NCBI GenBank assembly: GCA_036897625.1
Contig: JAYMTA010000126.1
Location: forward strand, 1-38,986
Direction of reading: 5' to 3'
Length of the DNA: 38,986 nt
From: Pelargonium cotyledonis
Taxonomy: Eukaryota > Streptophyta > Magnoliopsida > Geraniales > Geraniaceae
Below the pieces are notes generated by a model. It was not told where the DNA came from. It did no database searches and saw nothing but the letters and a program-made list of their open reading frames with translations. Positions 22,658 to 36,300 of the stretch are shown here, one piece after another (within the stretch, counting starts at the first letter, position 1; each line of letters opens with the position of its first letter). Made by a program: the position numbers and the translations under genes.

Positions 22658-22904
22658 TGCTCCTTCCGTCCCAAAATAAGTGTCTTGTTTCTCTTGCATT
22701 TTTTGTTTTAAAATGAGTATCTTATTTCTTTTTCTAGTAAGTTAGTTATGCATAAATTGTTAATAATATCCTTATAAAAAGTTAGTTAACATCCCTTAAC
22801 ATATGATCATGAGAATACAATAGTAAACATATCACACTTACTAACTTTTTTTTAATTTTTCTCAAAATAGAAAGGAGAACACTTATTTTGAGACAAAGAA
22901 AGTA
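22658..22904. mobile_element. Stowaway-like MITE, intergenic
   Basis: Left end CTCCTTCCGTCCCAAAATAAGTGT at about 22660; right end reads on the opposite strand TACTTTCTTTGTCTCAAAATAAGTGT. Inside, in opposite orientation, is GTTAGTTATGCATAAATTGTTAATAATATCC, similar to the interior of the MITEs at 20766-21026 and 25485-25702. The right end has TA; the left boundary is blurred. Confidence 0.7.
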
Positions 22905-22948
22905 ATTGTTAATTGATTTTGGGCTCGTATGATAGAAACATAATGTAC

Positions 22949-23910
22949 TTTTTTTTTTAGCGAAACAATTCGAAGATTATTATTGATGATAACTGAAGTT
23001 ACAGTCAAACAAACTAAAATTCGAGACCAAACAAATATTTAGAGGTACAAAACTATGAACCCTAAATCACTGATCAAAGAACACAAAAGACCACACCTGA
23101 AACAATTCGAAACCAATCACCTAAAAATATAGCAAATTGGACCCTGACAAACCGAGGTCCAAAGATGACACCCCAGCCGGTTATAATAGGCTACCCACTA
23201 AGGACGGGCCACCAGCCCCTCCCGGAGCCTTCAAGCTCCGGTACTACAACCCGCTACTCTCTCGGGCGGACCAGCTCTGCATGGTCCGCTTGACTTGTCT
23301 CCAGCCCTACCTCCGATGCCTCCTCCCCTAATTCTGGCACCTCCACTTCGACCCCATCCTTCTCCTCGCTCCCGATTGACAGAAGCCCCAACCCTGTCTC
23401 CACCTCGTCCTCCCTCCGAACCATTTCAGCACCAATACCACCCTCCGATCTCCTCCTTGTCCCGCAATCCACACCACTGCACGCTACCCTCACCCTACGA
23501 CTCAATTGTCGCAGTCGAACCCCCTCCGCCTCACTCCCGGTCGACCGGAGCCCCAGCCCTCACTCTTAGTCAACCGCCACCTGAGCCATCTTCATCCGTT
23601 TCCGATCGCAACCTTTACCCCCGCCTCGTTGAACAACATTGCGTTTGTTGAGGCCCTCCGCTAGATCTCGCCGCCATCTACCGGATCTCGTCCTTGCTGC
23701 TACTGCCACCACTCAAATTTGCTGCACTCGTCCCTCGATCCCAGAACCGAGTTCCGATCGCCTCCCTAACGCACCGCTCTTCACCGCAACAACCCTCTGT
23801 CAACAACTCCTCTGCCACTCGTCAACTCTCCTTTGTCTCGTCCAGAACTGCTGCACTCGTCCCACTCCTCCGCCGCCACTCACTACTACACAAAACCCTA
23901 AGCACGCATA
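22949..23910 (-). mobile_element. GC-rich island, candidate 5'-truncated or non-autonomous retroelement
   Basis: Starts with a T-run (about 22950-22958), which would be a poly(A) tail on the - strand. AGCGAAACAATTCGAAG and AT-rich DNA follow to about 23130, then an abruptly GC-rich, C-rich tract to about 23900. The tract has internal repeats (TGCTGCACTCGTCC near 23722 and 23850; CGACCGGAGCCCCAGCCCT versus GACAGAAGCCCCAACCCT). Translations are Pro/Arg/Ser-rich in several frames with no domain and no long frame, so no gene is called. No convincing target-site duplication was found. Alternatives are a Pack-type captured fragment or an old pseudogene. Confidence 0.35.
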
Positions 23911-24379
23911 ATAGCGGGAAACGACCACATAAAGAAAGATGTTACAACTATTTCAATATTGTCTAGTTACTCGTTAACTATCGAACCGATATGAATTTGT
24001 GATTATATAAACACAAATATACCCATAATTTTTATGTAAAAATATACATATATTGACAAATTGTAGCCCAAGAGGAAGCTGGTTATAGAAATTTAGAACG
24101 GGTGGATCCGGTAATTGGATCGGGCCAGTGTAGTGAGCTCAGATCTGAAAAAGGCTAATACTAAAAACGATCCTGTTTGTTTTTGTACATCGAAAAGAGT
24201 AGACTCGGATCTGAATATTTCCACTCCGGTTTGGTTTAGGTCCGTCGTCTTGTTCCTTCCTTCTCCGATTCATCTCTGCTGGTGTCTCTCCTTCGCTGTT
24301 GTCAATTCCTTCCTTCGAGAATCTACGGACCGGATCGTCTTTATCTCCGTCACTTGGATTTTCAGGGAAGAAGAAGAAG
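23911..24379 (+). promoter_or_regulatory. upstream region and 5' UTR of the SCY1-like gene
   Basis: AT-rich to about 24060, then a TC-rich leader (TCCTTCCTTCTCC and similar) up to the ATG at 24380, which lies in the good context GAAGAAGATGTTC. Open frames here are a readthrough of leader, exon 1 and intron 1, not separate genes. Transcription start not determinable. Confidence 0.5.
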
Positions 24380-27300
24380 ATGTTCAAATTCTTGAAGGAA
24401 GTGGTTGCCGGATCTGGGGCAGGAGTCAAGGATCTGCCGTACATCATCGGAGAGCCCTACTCATCTGCTTGGGGTTCTTGGAACCACCATCGCGGCACCA
24501 GCAAGGTACTTCTCTCCTTTCATTTCTATTATGTATACACTTCACTCACTCGGAATCTTTATTTATTTTCTTGTTTTTTGATTCGGTTATGTTTTTACTG
24601 TCTGTTAAATTCGCACACTTTGGGCTTGATCCCTCCCAAATTTCAGACGATTTAAGGATTAGGAACTGTTTTTAATTGTGCTTGTTTGTGTTTTCACTTA
24701 GATTATGAACTTTGTCCGTGTGCCAAGTTGAGCTAGATATGTTATTCCCAAACATTTGATCCCTGTGGAGGTGTATCTTTTCTTTTTTCCCATTCACTTG
24801 ATTGATTGAATGAAACGTCCTGGTTTCTGAGGAATGGGTAGCTTGGATTTTGTTTTCACATCTTTTTGGTAGTGTGGTGTCTGCATGGAGGCCAGAAATT
24901 CAAGTGGATCATTGTTCAGATAATTTTTGGATTCTGAACCTTCTACTGGGGTTTATTCTAGGTGCATTTCCACTGAGTTAGGATATAATGGGACATGGTT
25001 TAATGCAATGGAAGAATATTTTTTACCTTCATAATGCAAAAAATATTGAATTTTGGAGCTTCCTCATGACCTGTTCTGTCTGACCACCTTTGAGTTTAAA
25101 TTGACTCCACCAAAACCTGTGGACAAGGAGTTTAACTACTTTTGCTATTAGCTTTATATCAGAAAGTTCTATGTTCGAAAGTACTTCCCTATAAATGTAT
25201 TCCCCAAGATTGAAGGATTGACTGCCTCTATTTTATGCATACTGAAAGTTGAACTGAGTATCTCATCTATGCCATTAGAACCTCTTTTTCTTTCCTTTGC
25301 TCTATCAGCTATTTTGGGACCCAATTTTTGTTTGTATGTTATGTAGTTTATCATATGGAGGAACAGATTGGAAATAACTGCAATTAATCATTACCTCAAC
25401 ATCTGAAGACCAACTTTGTTCAAAAGCTCGTGTAGTTTTTTTTCTTCTTCTATAGTGTTAGTATGCATAAATTATAACCCCCTTGTCCCAAAATAACTGT
25501 CCGCTTTTCATTTTTTTTATGGAGATTAAGGATGATTAGTTACAACTAAGTTTTTTCTCTTATACCTCATGTGCTCTACTGCTCTTCTTCTAACAAACTC
25601 AAAGGGTTATAACTAATTCATCTTAAGAATATTGTTAGTATTTCATGCATAACTAACTAATTAAAATAGAAAGTGGATAACTATTTTGGGACGGAGGGAC
25701 TATATTTTATCTATTTCTTTATATATATAAAAGCTAATATACTCCTAACTGTTTGTTTATTTTTCAGGATGATGGGTCACCAGTGTCAATATTTTCTCTT
25801 ACTGGAAATAATGCCCAGGATGGGCATTTAGCTGCTGGTCGTAACGGTGTCAAACGTCTCCGCACTGTAAGCAATTCAAGATTGTTGTGTTAGATGTATT
25901 GGGTACAGATTATAATGTAGAACTTATATATTTACCTTTTAGTTGGTATTCTCCTTTTCATTTTTTCCTTGACGTTTTTTTGGGAATTTGATTGAATTGT
26001 TACTGTTCTACAACCGAAATGTTATTATCCGTTTTTTACTTTAGCTATCAATTTGAAATCATACTCCAATTTTCATAAAAGTTTAACTCTCTGTTATGTA
26101 TATATCTTCCTCAACCTTTCTAAGCAATTTCGTCTGATATTTTGATTGAAAGCTATATCTGGTTGGCACCTTAGCAGTTATATTTATCAGTAGTTGAAAT
26201 CTCTACAAAATGGCTTAGTGTTGTATTCTTTATGATTAGGGGAAGCGACACAGTCACTCTCACTCAGTTACTAGCTTGACCCTGAAGATCAATTGAATGA
26301 ATTGATACTCCTTGACCTAATGAGTTATCATATGCATTAATTTCTTTAACAAAAGAATTGGTGATTTTTCTTGGCTCACCCTCTACTGTATCCAACTAAT
26401 GGTATCTTCCTCCCAACGCATTCAGACATTACTCTTATATATGGGTTCATGCTATAGTTATACCTCAGCAATGAGTTTCTGCCATACAAGAGTAATGTCT
26501 GAATGTGTTGGGGAATTTTCTCGGCCCATGATGAGTTCAAAAAAATTTATTCCTATTTTTGTCACTTATGGCATCTTTCTATCTGTATTTTTGCGATTGA
26601 GGTTTTTTACCATGCTCTTTTGTACATGATTGGAGATAAGACTTGGCAGGCCCCAACTTTCATGTGAAACTTTTTTTTTAGGTTTCATTAGAAACCTTTC
26701 TTTTGATATCTATCATTATAATTTATAAGACCATCATTACTTGCATAAAACTCTGCATTTTTCTTTTCAGGTCAGGCATCCAAATATTTTATCATTTCTC
26801 CATAGTACTGAGGTTGAAACGTTTGATGGTTCTACTGCAAAGGTTACAATCTACATTGTCACAGAACCTGTCATGCCACTGTCAGAAAAAATCAAGGAAC
26901 TAGGTTTAGAAGGTACACAAAGGTACACTCCATCTTGCTCATATTTTTACTTATTCAAGTGCTCTTGTGCTCGAATGCCTTTGTACATTGTATTTGTATG
27001 TTATGCCTTCAACAACCCTCTTCTTCCCCCTCAAGACCCCCCCTCCCAGAAAGAAAAGTGTTTACTGTAGTGCACAATTGTAGTGTTCAAGACAATGTTA
27101 AATTATCAGCAAAAGAAAAACTTTAAGTGCACTTCTTTTCAATGGAGCTCTCACTTTGCGCAAGCCATGAAGGACATTTGTGCCTCAAATGAGCTTATAG
27201 AATACCAAGCAATTTTTTAGAGAATTTTCATTGCGTTTTTTAGATTCTGAACATTATTCTTCAACATAGAAGTCTTGTGAAAAAACTAGCAAGAAATATT

Positions 27301-30300
27301 GACGTAGTGGCTGTTGGAAACCTCAGTTATGGACCAGTTGGTCTTTAATTTTCTTTGTTGAGTTATTTTGAAGTACCCTAATATATCTTGTGAACTTTGG
27401 TTTACCTCTTTGTATTTTATTTTATCTTCTATTATTGATTTATTTCCATATAATTGATTATTTATTCAAAATATAATGGAACTTTCATTTGATGGTAGGG
27501 ATGAGTATTATGCATGTGGATTGAACCAGATAGCAAAAGCTGTGAGCTTCTTGAATAATGACTGCAAACTTGTAAGTAACTCTTCTGAAATATGTAATCA
27601 AAGCTGTATTATGACCAGACTTGCAAAAAAATGACAAAATAATACTGCTCTTACTAATATGTAGCTTCACTTTATTGTATTGTAGAGTATGCTACGTGAT
27701 TTAAGTTATAACTGTTTATTGACTTGACAAAGGAAAAAAGTACTATAAGAAACTGTAGATTATTTTTTGGGGTACTTCTCTCCTTTTTAGCAGGGAAATG
27801 TGTTTTTCTTTGTCCATTTGATAACATCTGGCATTGCTATTAGAAACTAGCTTATATGTATTCCAATTATAAAGATTGATGTAAATTATGTTGCTTATAT
27901 CTTCATGCCTCATTCATGCCAATAACGGAAGGATTTGTTTGTGTGTGTGCACGCATGCATCTTTAGGCAAAAAAAAATTTTGGTTTCTCATTTCACTCTT
28001 CAGGATGCTTTCAGTTGGAACCTTAGTAGCAGGAGTAGACTCTTATGCCCCTATAGTTTGCTGATTAGCAGCATGGAAAGCTTTAGATTTCCCGTCTTTT
28101 TAGTTACACACTTTCTATGTTTGACCCTGTGCGAACATGAAACTGTTTTTTTCTTTTTTTCTTTTCTGTTTTGTTGCATTCATGTATTCTGAATGTAACT
28201 TTGATTTTAGTTTTTAGTTATTAAGATATGAAGAATTTTACTCATATTCTTCTTCTCTATTATTATTTTGTAATTATGTTTTAAGATTGCACTTTGACTT
28301 GCTCTGGTTTCTACAGGTTCATGGTAATGTTTGCTTGGCCAGTGTTGTTGTCACTCCAACTTTAGACTGGAAATTGCATGCTTTTGATGTTTTATCTGAG
28401 TATGATGGGAATAATTCTTCTTCCACTGGACCAATGCTGGTAATATGAATTTTTATGCAATCAGTTATAGCATGGTTTTGTCTGCGTTTAATGCGATATA
28501 TTCTGTTAATCATGAACTTCAAACTCCTGCGAAGAATTAGAAAATTTCTTTTCAACTGACTGATGGACATTGGTTTTCTACTGCTGAGGCATTTTTTGGG
28601 TTTTCTGTTGTAGCTGGCTTTGCTATAGTGAAGAATGATTTTACTTTTTTGACATTTTTTCTTCTCATTTCAGCAATATGAGTGGCTTGTTGGAACACAA
28701 TACAAGCCAATGGAGTTAGTAAAGTCTGACTGGGCTGCAATAAGAAAATCTCCTCCATGGTCTATTGATTCTTGGGGCCTGGGTAAATATCTTACAATAA
28801 AATATCCCTACACAAAAGCTGTAGTGATAGTTTCTCTTAAATGTTGAAGCTGTGTAATCAAGATAGGTTTTTTAATCTTTCCACACAGGATATGTTTGGT
28901 GGATTTGCATTCATGGTATTGTAATAGATATTAACATAATTAGTTACATGATGTTTGTTCACATGTTTACCATCTATTCTAGTATCCATGGCATTTGGAA
29001 GATTTACGTCAATTAATAGTTAAATGGTATTAATTATATATTTTTACAACTCCAGTAGGATCACTAGCCACTGGAAATTGGATACATTTCACATTGCTTC
29101 CTCAACTATGTATATATAAATATTCATTCTTAAGTTCCTATATGCACTCTAAATTTGTTATTCTAATTGATAGGCTGTCTTATTTATGAACTCTTCTCTG
29201 GTACGAAGTTGGGCAAAACTGAGGAGTTGCGTAACACTGCTTCTATTCCAAAGGTTAGATTTTAGATTGATTATTTTTATGAGCTCACTGCTACTTTTTG
29301 GCTTTTAATTAGATTTATGTCCTTGCACATTTTGTGTACCCCACTAGAGTGATGACATCAGTATGAGTATGTTAAGCTATTAATGACATGTATTTATGTG
29401 AATATTCATGTGTACATGCAAGCGCTTGGGTTCTGATTAATATGATCTTTTGGAAGATTAATTTTTATTTGCATCTGTTTACTTTCTTGTCTCACAGTCT
29501 CTACTTCCAGATTATCAGCGTCTCTTGAGTTCCATGCCTTCTCGTAGGTTGAATACATCAAAGCTAATTGAAAATAGTGGTGAGAGTTTCTTCATCACCG
29601 TTGTACTGCTTGTTGCAGTGCTGCTTATATTTCACTGTAATACTTTATATATGTTGTGATTTTATTTCTTGGCCACATTGATCCATGTGTTTATTATGCT
29701 ACTAAACCCTTGGATTCAGCAGAATATTTCCAGAATAAGTTGGTGGACACAATACATTTTATGGAAATTCTTAATCTGAAGGATAGTGTTGAGAAAGATA
29801 CCTTCTTTCGCAAGCTTCCTACGTTAGCGGAGCAGCTTCCTCGCCAGATTGTGCTGAAAAAGGTGACTTGAAATTAGTGTGACGTGTCAGCTTGAAGTGT
29901 ATATCTATGTTTTTATATTTTAGTTTATAATTTTTTTTTTCTGTTTTATACAGTTACTTCCTTTATTAGCTTCTGCCCTTGAATTTGGTTCCGCTGCTGC
30001 CCCTGCTTTGACTGCATTCCTGAAAATGGGTTCATGGCTTTCAACTGAAGAATTCTGTGCTAAGGTCATACTCTTATCCTATATGATGATGTTAATATCT
30101 AATGTATCTGTATTTAAGTATGGATGATTTTATCCTTGCTTTGTACTTTAGATTAACGTGGGTAAATTCACATTTATGTGTAGGTGCTGCCAACAGTTGT
30201 GAAATTATTTGCCTCTAATGACCGTGCTGTTCGAGTTGGTCTCCTGCAGCATATCGAGCAGTATGGAGAGTCATTATCAGCACAAACTGTTGATGAACAA

Positions 30301-33300
30301 GTATGCAGTTGAAGAAGAAAATTTTATTACCGTTTCTTTAGGGTTTTCTTTTTGTTGTTGAAAATAATGCAATTTATTAAAGAAATTTGGGGGAATGAGT
30401 TGTTTGGGAAATAGATCCTTGGAGGGCTGAAGGATGATGGGGGAGCCCATCGCCACTTGAATGGCCTTTGGGATTCAAGTGGGATGGGCTCTCCCTCCGG
30501 GTTCAAAAGTTCTCACACCCTGTTCAATCCCAAAACTAGCTCACCTAATCGAAAATTTTGAAAAGTTTAAACTCTCGAATGGGCCTATTTTGCTAAAATC
30601 TTTAAAACTCAACACATACCCACAATTACTTATATAAATTGCATTATTTATAATATTTATAAAAAATGCAATGATAACTTCTGACTCATTGCAACGTGCC
30701 ACCACGACTTGTACTTCCTAATGTCTTTGATGATTGTTGACTAGGTTTACCCTCATATCGCTACTGGCTTCTCTGACACATCAGCATTTCTCCGGGAACT
30801 AACTCTTAAATCCATGCTTGTTTTGGCTCCCAAGGTATACATGCCATATCTCATTATTATTTAATGGTGCTTTGTGATATTTGATGATGACAACTACAAC
30901 TGATGACGTGACATGAATCCTGTCAGAAGTCAAGTAATTGGGAACAATGCCAAAACTTTGCCTCTCAAATTAGGTGCTGGTTTATGTGGTCATTTTTAAT
31001 TGTATAATTGCTAGAAGTTGCAGAGTAATCCAAGTCATCATGACATATGCCTGTTCTTGGTTCAAATCTACTGTAAATGGAAATGTGTTTGGCATAGTCA
31101 ATATATATCTAAGTCATCTTATTAGAATTTATCTAAGTTTATATGTTGTTCTTGTTCAAAACTGATCACAATTGAGTGGGCAATATTGTTGTTTGATTCT
31201 TTTGATGTCCTTTTTAAGTGTTCATTGCACTTGGATACATTGAACTATACACGTTTTGCACATTGCTACATAAACTTTAAGGTATTGCAACTAACCTGCT
31301 AACTATCAATAATTTGCACCTTTAATAACTGTGTTCGATTTTATCAAAAATATTGAGAAGCCTCTTCCAACTTCCAAGCTTAAAACTATTTTAAATTCCT
31401 ATAAATAGTAAGCCAGAATCGGAGTGAGAGCCTGTTAATTCTCACGGATTTTAAGTGGCAGACTCCAAAAAGAGAGTTCTTTGGCTTAGAAGCTGAGCCA
31501 ATCATGGTGCTGTGAAGTGCTGCAGTTCTTGTGCAGGCAGTGAATGCACCCATCTGTTTGTTTGATCAGTTAAATGTACGGGAAAATTGTCAGAAAACTC
31601 AAAGATAATTGATTTGGTGGGCTAATACAATTTATCATATTCATTCATCATATATATAAGAAATTCGAACAGCATGTGCTATATGAAGATTTGAAATTAG
31701 ATTGTTGTAAATTAGGGATTTGATCTAGATATTTCTTTTGTATAGTCCGACCAATTTTGTATAATTAAGTTGTAATGCTGTGAAGAAACATCAATAAAAT
31801 TTTCCCATTTGCTTGTCCAGTGTGTAAATGGTTAGATTCAGAAAGCTTTGCCTCACAGGCATATTTGTGCTTAAATTATGGTTTTATGGTTCACTTAGAA
31901 CGGGCGTGAGATTAGAATTTCGGAAATGTAAATACTGAAGTTATACTGTAAAGTAGAGGGACTAGCTTACAGAGTGGTTTTCTAGTGTTTAGGTCTAGTA
32001 GTCTGGTGAACACTCTTTGATTGACATTGTGTTCTGGCATGAGATGAGCTGAATCGGTAACATAGATAAGAATGTCTTTATGACGTACTATGAGACACGA
32101 CTCTCTTGATTTTTTAGAAATCTGAGTAACCATGTGATGTGTTTGGTGCCACCTTTTAATTTTTGCTATTAAATTGTTTGGTAATTTTTCTCTTAATGAT
32201 GTTTTTCCTACTTATTATTGCAGCTCTCCCAACGCACTATGTCAGGATCCTTATTGAAGTATCTTTCAAAGTTACAGGTACTGATTATTCATTGGTTGGC
32301 AGAGCTGAATAATAGTCATGTAGTCAGTTGTGCCTTTTGATTTATTTTTTGGCCCAGTTGCTATAGAATTGATTACAGTATTCATTTTCTTCTGTTGCAG
32401 CTTAGGTTTTTAATGAAATCATGTATTATTTCTTTAATCTTTTGTAGGTTGACGAAGAGCCTGCTATTAGAACTAATACCACCATCTTACTAGGAAATAT
32501 TGCAAGCTACTTAAATGAAGGGGTTAGTATCAGCCAATGGATGCTGTTCTGAATTCATATTTTTTTCTGGATACCTTACTTTTCCTGCTAGAGATATTCA
32601 ATACCAAGTAGCATGGTTTTCTTTCCTCAACATTGTATTGCTGGTTATGGAGTGATCATTGGTCAGTAGATACCAGTTAGGCTTAACCTCACTTGCCAAT
32701 GCCAACTGATGTGATTGTGTCATTGCAGACAAGGAAAAGAGTTCTGATTAATGCATTCACAGTCCGTGCACTGCGTGATACTTTTTCTCCTGCTCGAGGG
32801 GCTGGTATAAGAACTCAACTCTATACATCAACATTAATATATTGAACTAGTTTTGATACAGTTATCTGTATTTTACTTGCTGGAAAAAAATTTTTTGTTT
32901 ACATTTCAAATTTAGCTTCTCTTAAGCATTTAATTAATTGGTGTCTGAGTTTGCTCTTAAGTCTTAATATTCATAAAATTGTTGGTAAATTGTGGCTCTT
33001 TTATCTTCTAATGCTTCAGTCTATTGATGAATTAAAATTGTATTCTGTCCTGTAGGAATTATGGCTTTAAGTGCCACCAGTTCATATTATGACATCAATG
33101 AAATTGCAACTCGAATACTCCCAAATGTTGTTGTGCTTACAATTGATCCTGACAGGTTGCATTTTTTCTGAAGATTAATATTTTATGTCTTGGCATTGTT
33201 CTTCAATGTATTTCTATTGTTTTCTCATCTTATTTTCTTGTACAAAAAGATGGGAAATCAGGGCTGATATTTTAGTTAGATCCTGCTTCCTGAAGTTTTA

Positions 33301-36300
33301 TTGCATTCACCATTCCTTATCTTTTGAAAAAATCTGACATATTATCCTCATTGCAGAATTAGCAAGAAAAGCAAATAATCTAATTCTACATCTCTAATTG
33401 TATTTATCTTTTAGGTGAAATTCTAGATATGTATGACATTAAAAGAAGCCAATTTAAATCTATATTGCAAGGGCTGCCAGAGGAAACTTTTGACATACTC
33501 CTTATTACGTCGAAGTACAAACAGTTTGGCCAAAACATCTATTGAATCGTAATGCCTAGGCAGAACTTAAACGAAACACTTTTATTCCCTGTAAATTTAA
33601 AAGCTAAAAAGGACAGGTAAAAGTCTGAGTAGATACTATATATTCTGGAACTGATGGTGCTGTATTGAGGTGTTTAAATCTCTAGGTACACACAGGTTCA
33701 CACATAGAAACTTAAATTAGTAAATTTGTTCTAAGATGTATAACTTGCTCAATATAGCCTGGTCCAATGCCTTCTTATCGTTAGTCAACTGGATCACTTA
33801 CGGTCAGATATGTGTCTTTCATGAACATGATTCTCTAAGCAATGTAGGGCTAATCTAAAATAGATTTAAACATGTTTGTTGAAGCATGGTATTTGTCGTG
33901 AATCGTAAACCGCATATCGGGAATCATATGGTTTATAACTTTTATTTAAGAATGAGTTATATATATTGGAAAGATATTTATGATAGTTTTCATCATATGT
34001 ACTGACTTTTTGAATAATAATATTCATACCTATCCTTTGTAAAATTTGAAAAACAATGAGCATAGAAGACAATGACACTGGAGAGAGGTTGCACTGCTAG
34101 CTTTATATGGCTGTATTATGTGAGACCTTTGATAATCTTGAAGAGTTTAAAGCCTTAATTTAAAATATATAGTTTTCTAGAGTCTAATAATACAAAAAGA
34201 AAATAATAGGCTAAAATTGCTATAATCTTCAAGAACCACTTCGTATTAAAAAAAATCATAATGTTCGACATGGTTGAACTGTCGAGAAATAAGATTCAGG
34301 TGGTTGGTATCATTTGAATCATAATTCAATGTACGATAGCGTTTCACCTAATGGTTCACCCTCCAATTCAAACCATTTGAGGTTTAAACTGAATCAAAAC
34401 AAGGTTCAAACCATAAGGTTTGCAGGGATCCAACAACCATGGATCCAAAAATCAGTGGTTCACATCTGGAACATTATTTAGGCTATAGAATATACATGAA
34501 TTAACCTTCAGCAAATACATTCACACCAGAATTTTATAATTTATCATTTATTACTTGAACTTTTCAAGCTATAATATATGATGCTTGAACTGTCATGCAA
34601 ATACATGACCAACCCATCTTGAGCTTTTGTTAGTGTATGCACTGTTGAAGATATTGATTTTTTATTTTTTTGGTTTCAACAGTGATGTCCGATTAAAAGC
34701 ATTTCAAGCAGTTGAACAATTCCTGCAGATAGTGAAGCAACAGAATGAAAAGGTGTGTGTATTAGTTCTTGTTATAATTTCAAAGTATCTTTTCTTTATA
34801 TTATCTAAGGTTCATCGATATGGTTACCCTTGCACCTATGTTTAACTGACCTATCCTAACCTATCTTATAGGGGAATTAGTTGCCTGCATATGCATCCCT
34901 TGCTATATTGTTTTGGCGTTTTGCTATGGTTCCTTGATTCTGGGTACTTACAATTATAGCATTGACTAACAGAATATCTACTAACCTGTTGTATCTCAAG
35001 TGTCCCCTGTTACTTTATCAGCTCAGCTGAAGGCCTTTCTGAATCACTAAAAATATTAACTAAGGGTTCCTTTTTCTTTTATATATAATGTTACTTCCGT
35101 AATATTCTTGGTGTCGTATATTATAAACAGTGGAGAATATATTTTGGTTAGTTTAAACTCAAAACGAAGAATTTGAAGTTTACTATTATGAACTAAATTA
35201 TTTATTAGACGGATGAAAGCTAAGAGGAAATGTTTGGAATTTTGGATAATAAATGCATGCCTGTCATGACGATACCCCAAGTATAATTAGCTACCCCATT
35301 ATATAGTACTGTGCTGTGCTTATGTTTTCTTATGATCATTTGCAGATAAGCTCTGGAGATGATGGATCTGCAAGTGCTGGAATGTCGTCAATGCCTGGAA
35401 ATGCTAGTTTACTTGGGTGAGTTGATTTGTAGTCTCTGAAATGATTGGCCTTTTTTCTCCTTTATAAACTAGTGGTTATAATCTCATGAAGCAAATGTTG
35501 TCAGTAAGACCATAACAATAAGGTTCTTTCTGTGAAAGTAGGCAATTAGAGTAAATGGGTGTAATCATCCGACTGAAAAGTGGGCTCTTGATGACCTCTT
35601 ACTGGGGGCTAGTTCTTTTTTTATAATTGACTTCTCTAGTCTTTTTCATTCAGTTTCTGAGTTTTAATATGCAAAGGGACTTTTTTTACTTTTTGTGGCT
35701 ACTGGCATGTTGTGTTGTGATGGTGGAACTCAGCTATTGGAAAGAAGTCAGCACAGGATCTAAACGCGGAATTTTCTGACGCTTTTGTTGTTTTCTTAAA
35801 GAGAAGAAAACTACTGCATTCATCTGACTTGATGGCATAGGACATGTTAACAGCACCTTAGTAGTTGATCCCATTTGATTGTTTTATTTTATTTTTAATC
35901 TCGTTTCTGTTCTGTATTTGGGAGTACTTTATGTATAACTTGATTCTCATTCCTTGCATGTTTCTCAAGCTTGTGATGTTCTGCACATAATTCTATTGTT
36001 CTAAATGTAGTATTGATCTTGCCAATTTTTCATTTACAGATGGGCCATGAGCTCCTTGACTCTAAAAGGAAAACCTTCTGAACAAGCTGCACTTGCTCCT
36101 ACTAATTCGGGTACAATGCCAACTTCGATGACCTCAAATGCCAGCTCAGGTAGGGAAATAATTTGTTTTTTCCTGACCATATTGGTCCATGCCATATGTA
36201 ATGTTTTCTTTTACCGATAAATTTTGCCTCTATGACTTCATTATCTTTGATGCTGTTTCACTTGTGCAATTCTTGCTTTTATCTGCAACATGGTGAGATT

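Noticed and set aside
23137-23966. Overlapping Pro/Ser/Arg-rich frames in the GC-rich island
   Set aside because: Frames exist in several phases on both strands because of composition; none is long or shows a domain.
24115-24675. 186-aa + strand frame over the start of the SCY1-like gene
   Set aside because: It reads through 5' UTR, exon 1 in the wrong frame, and intron 1.
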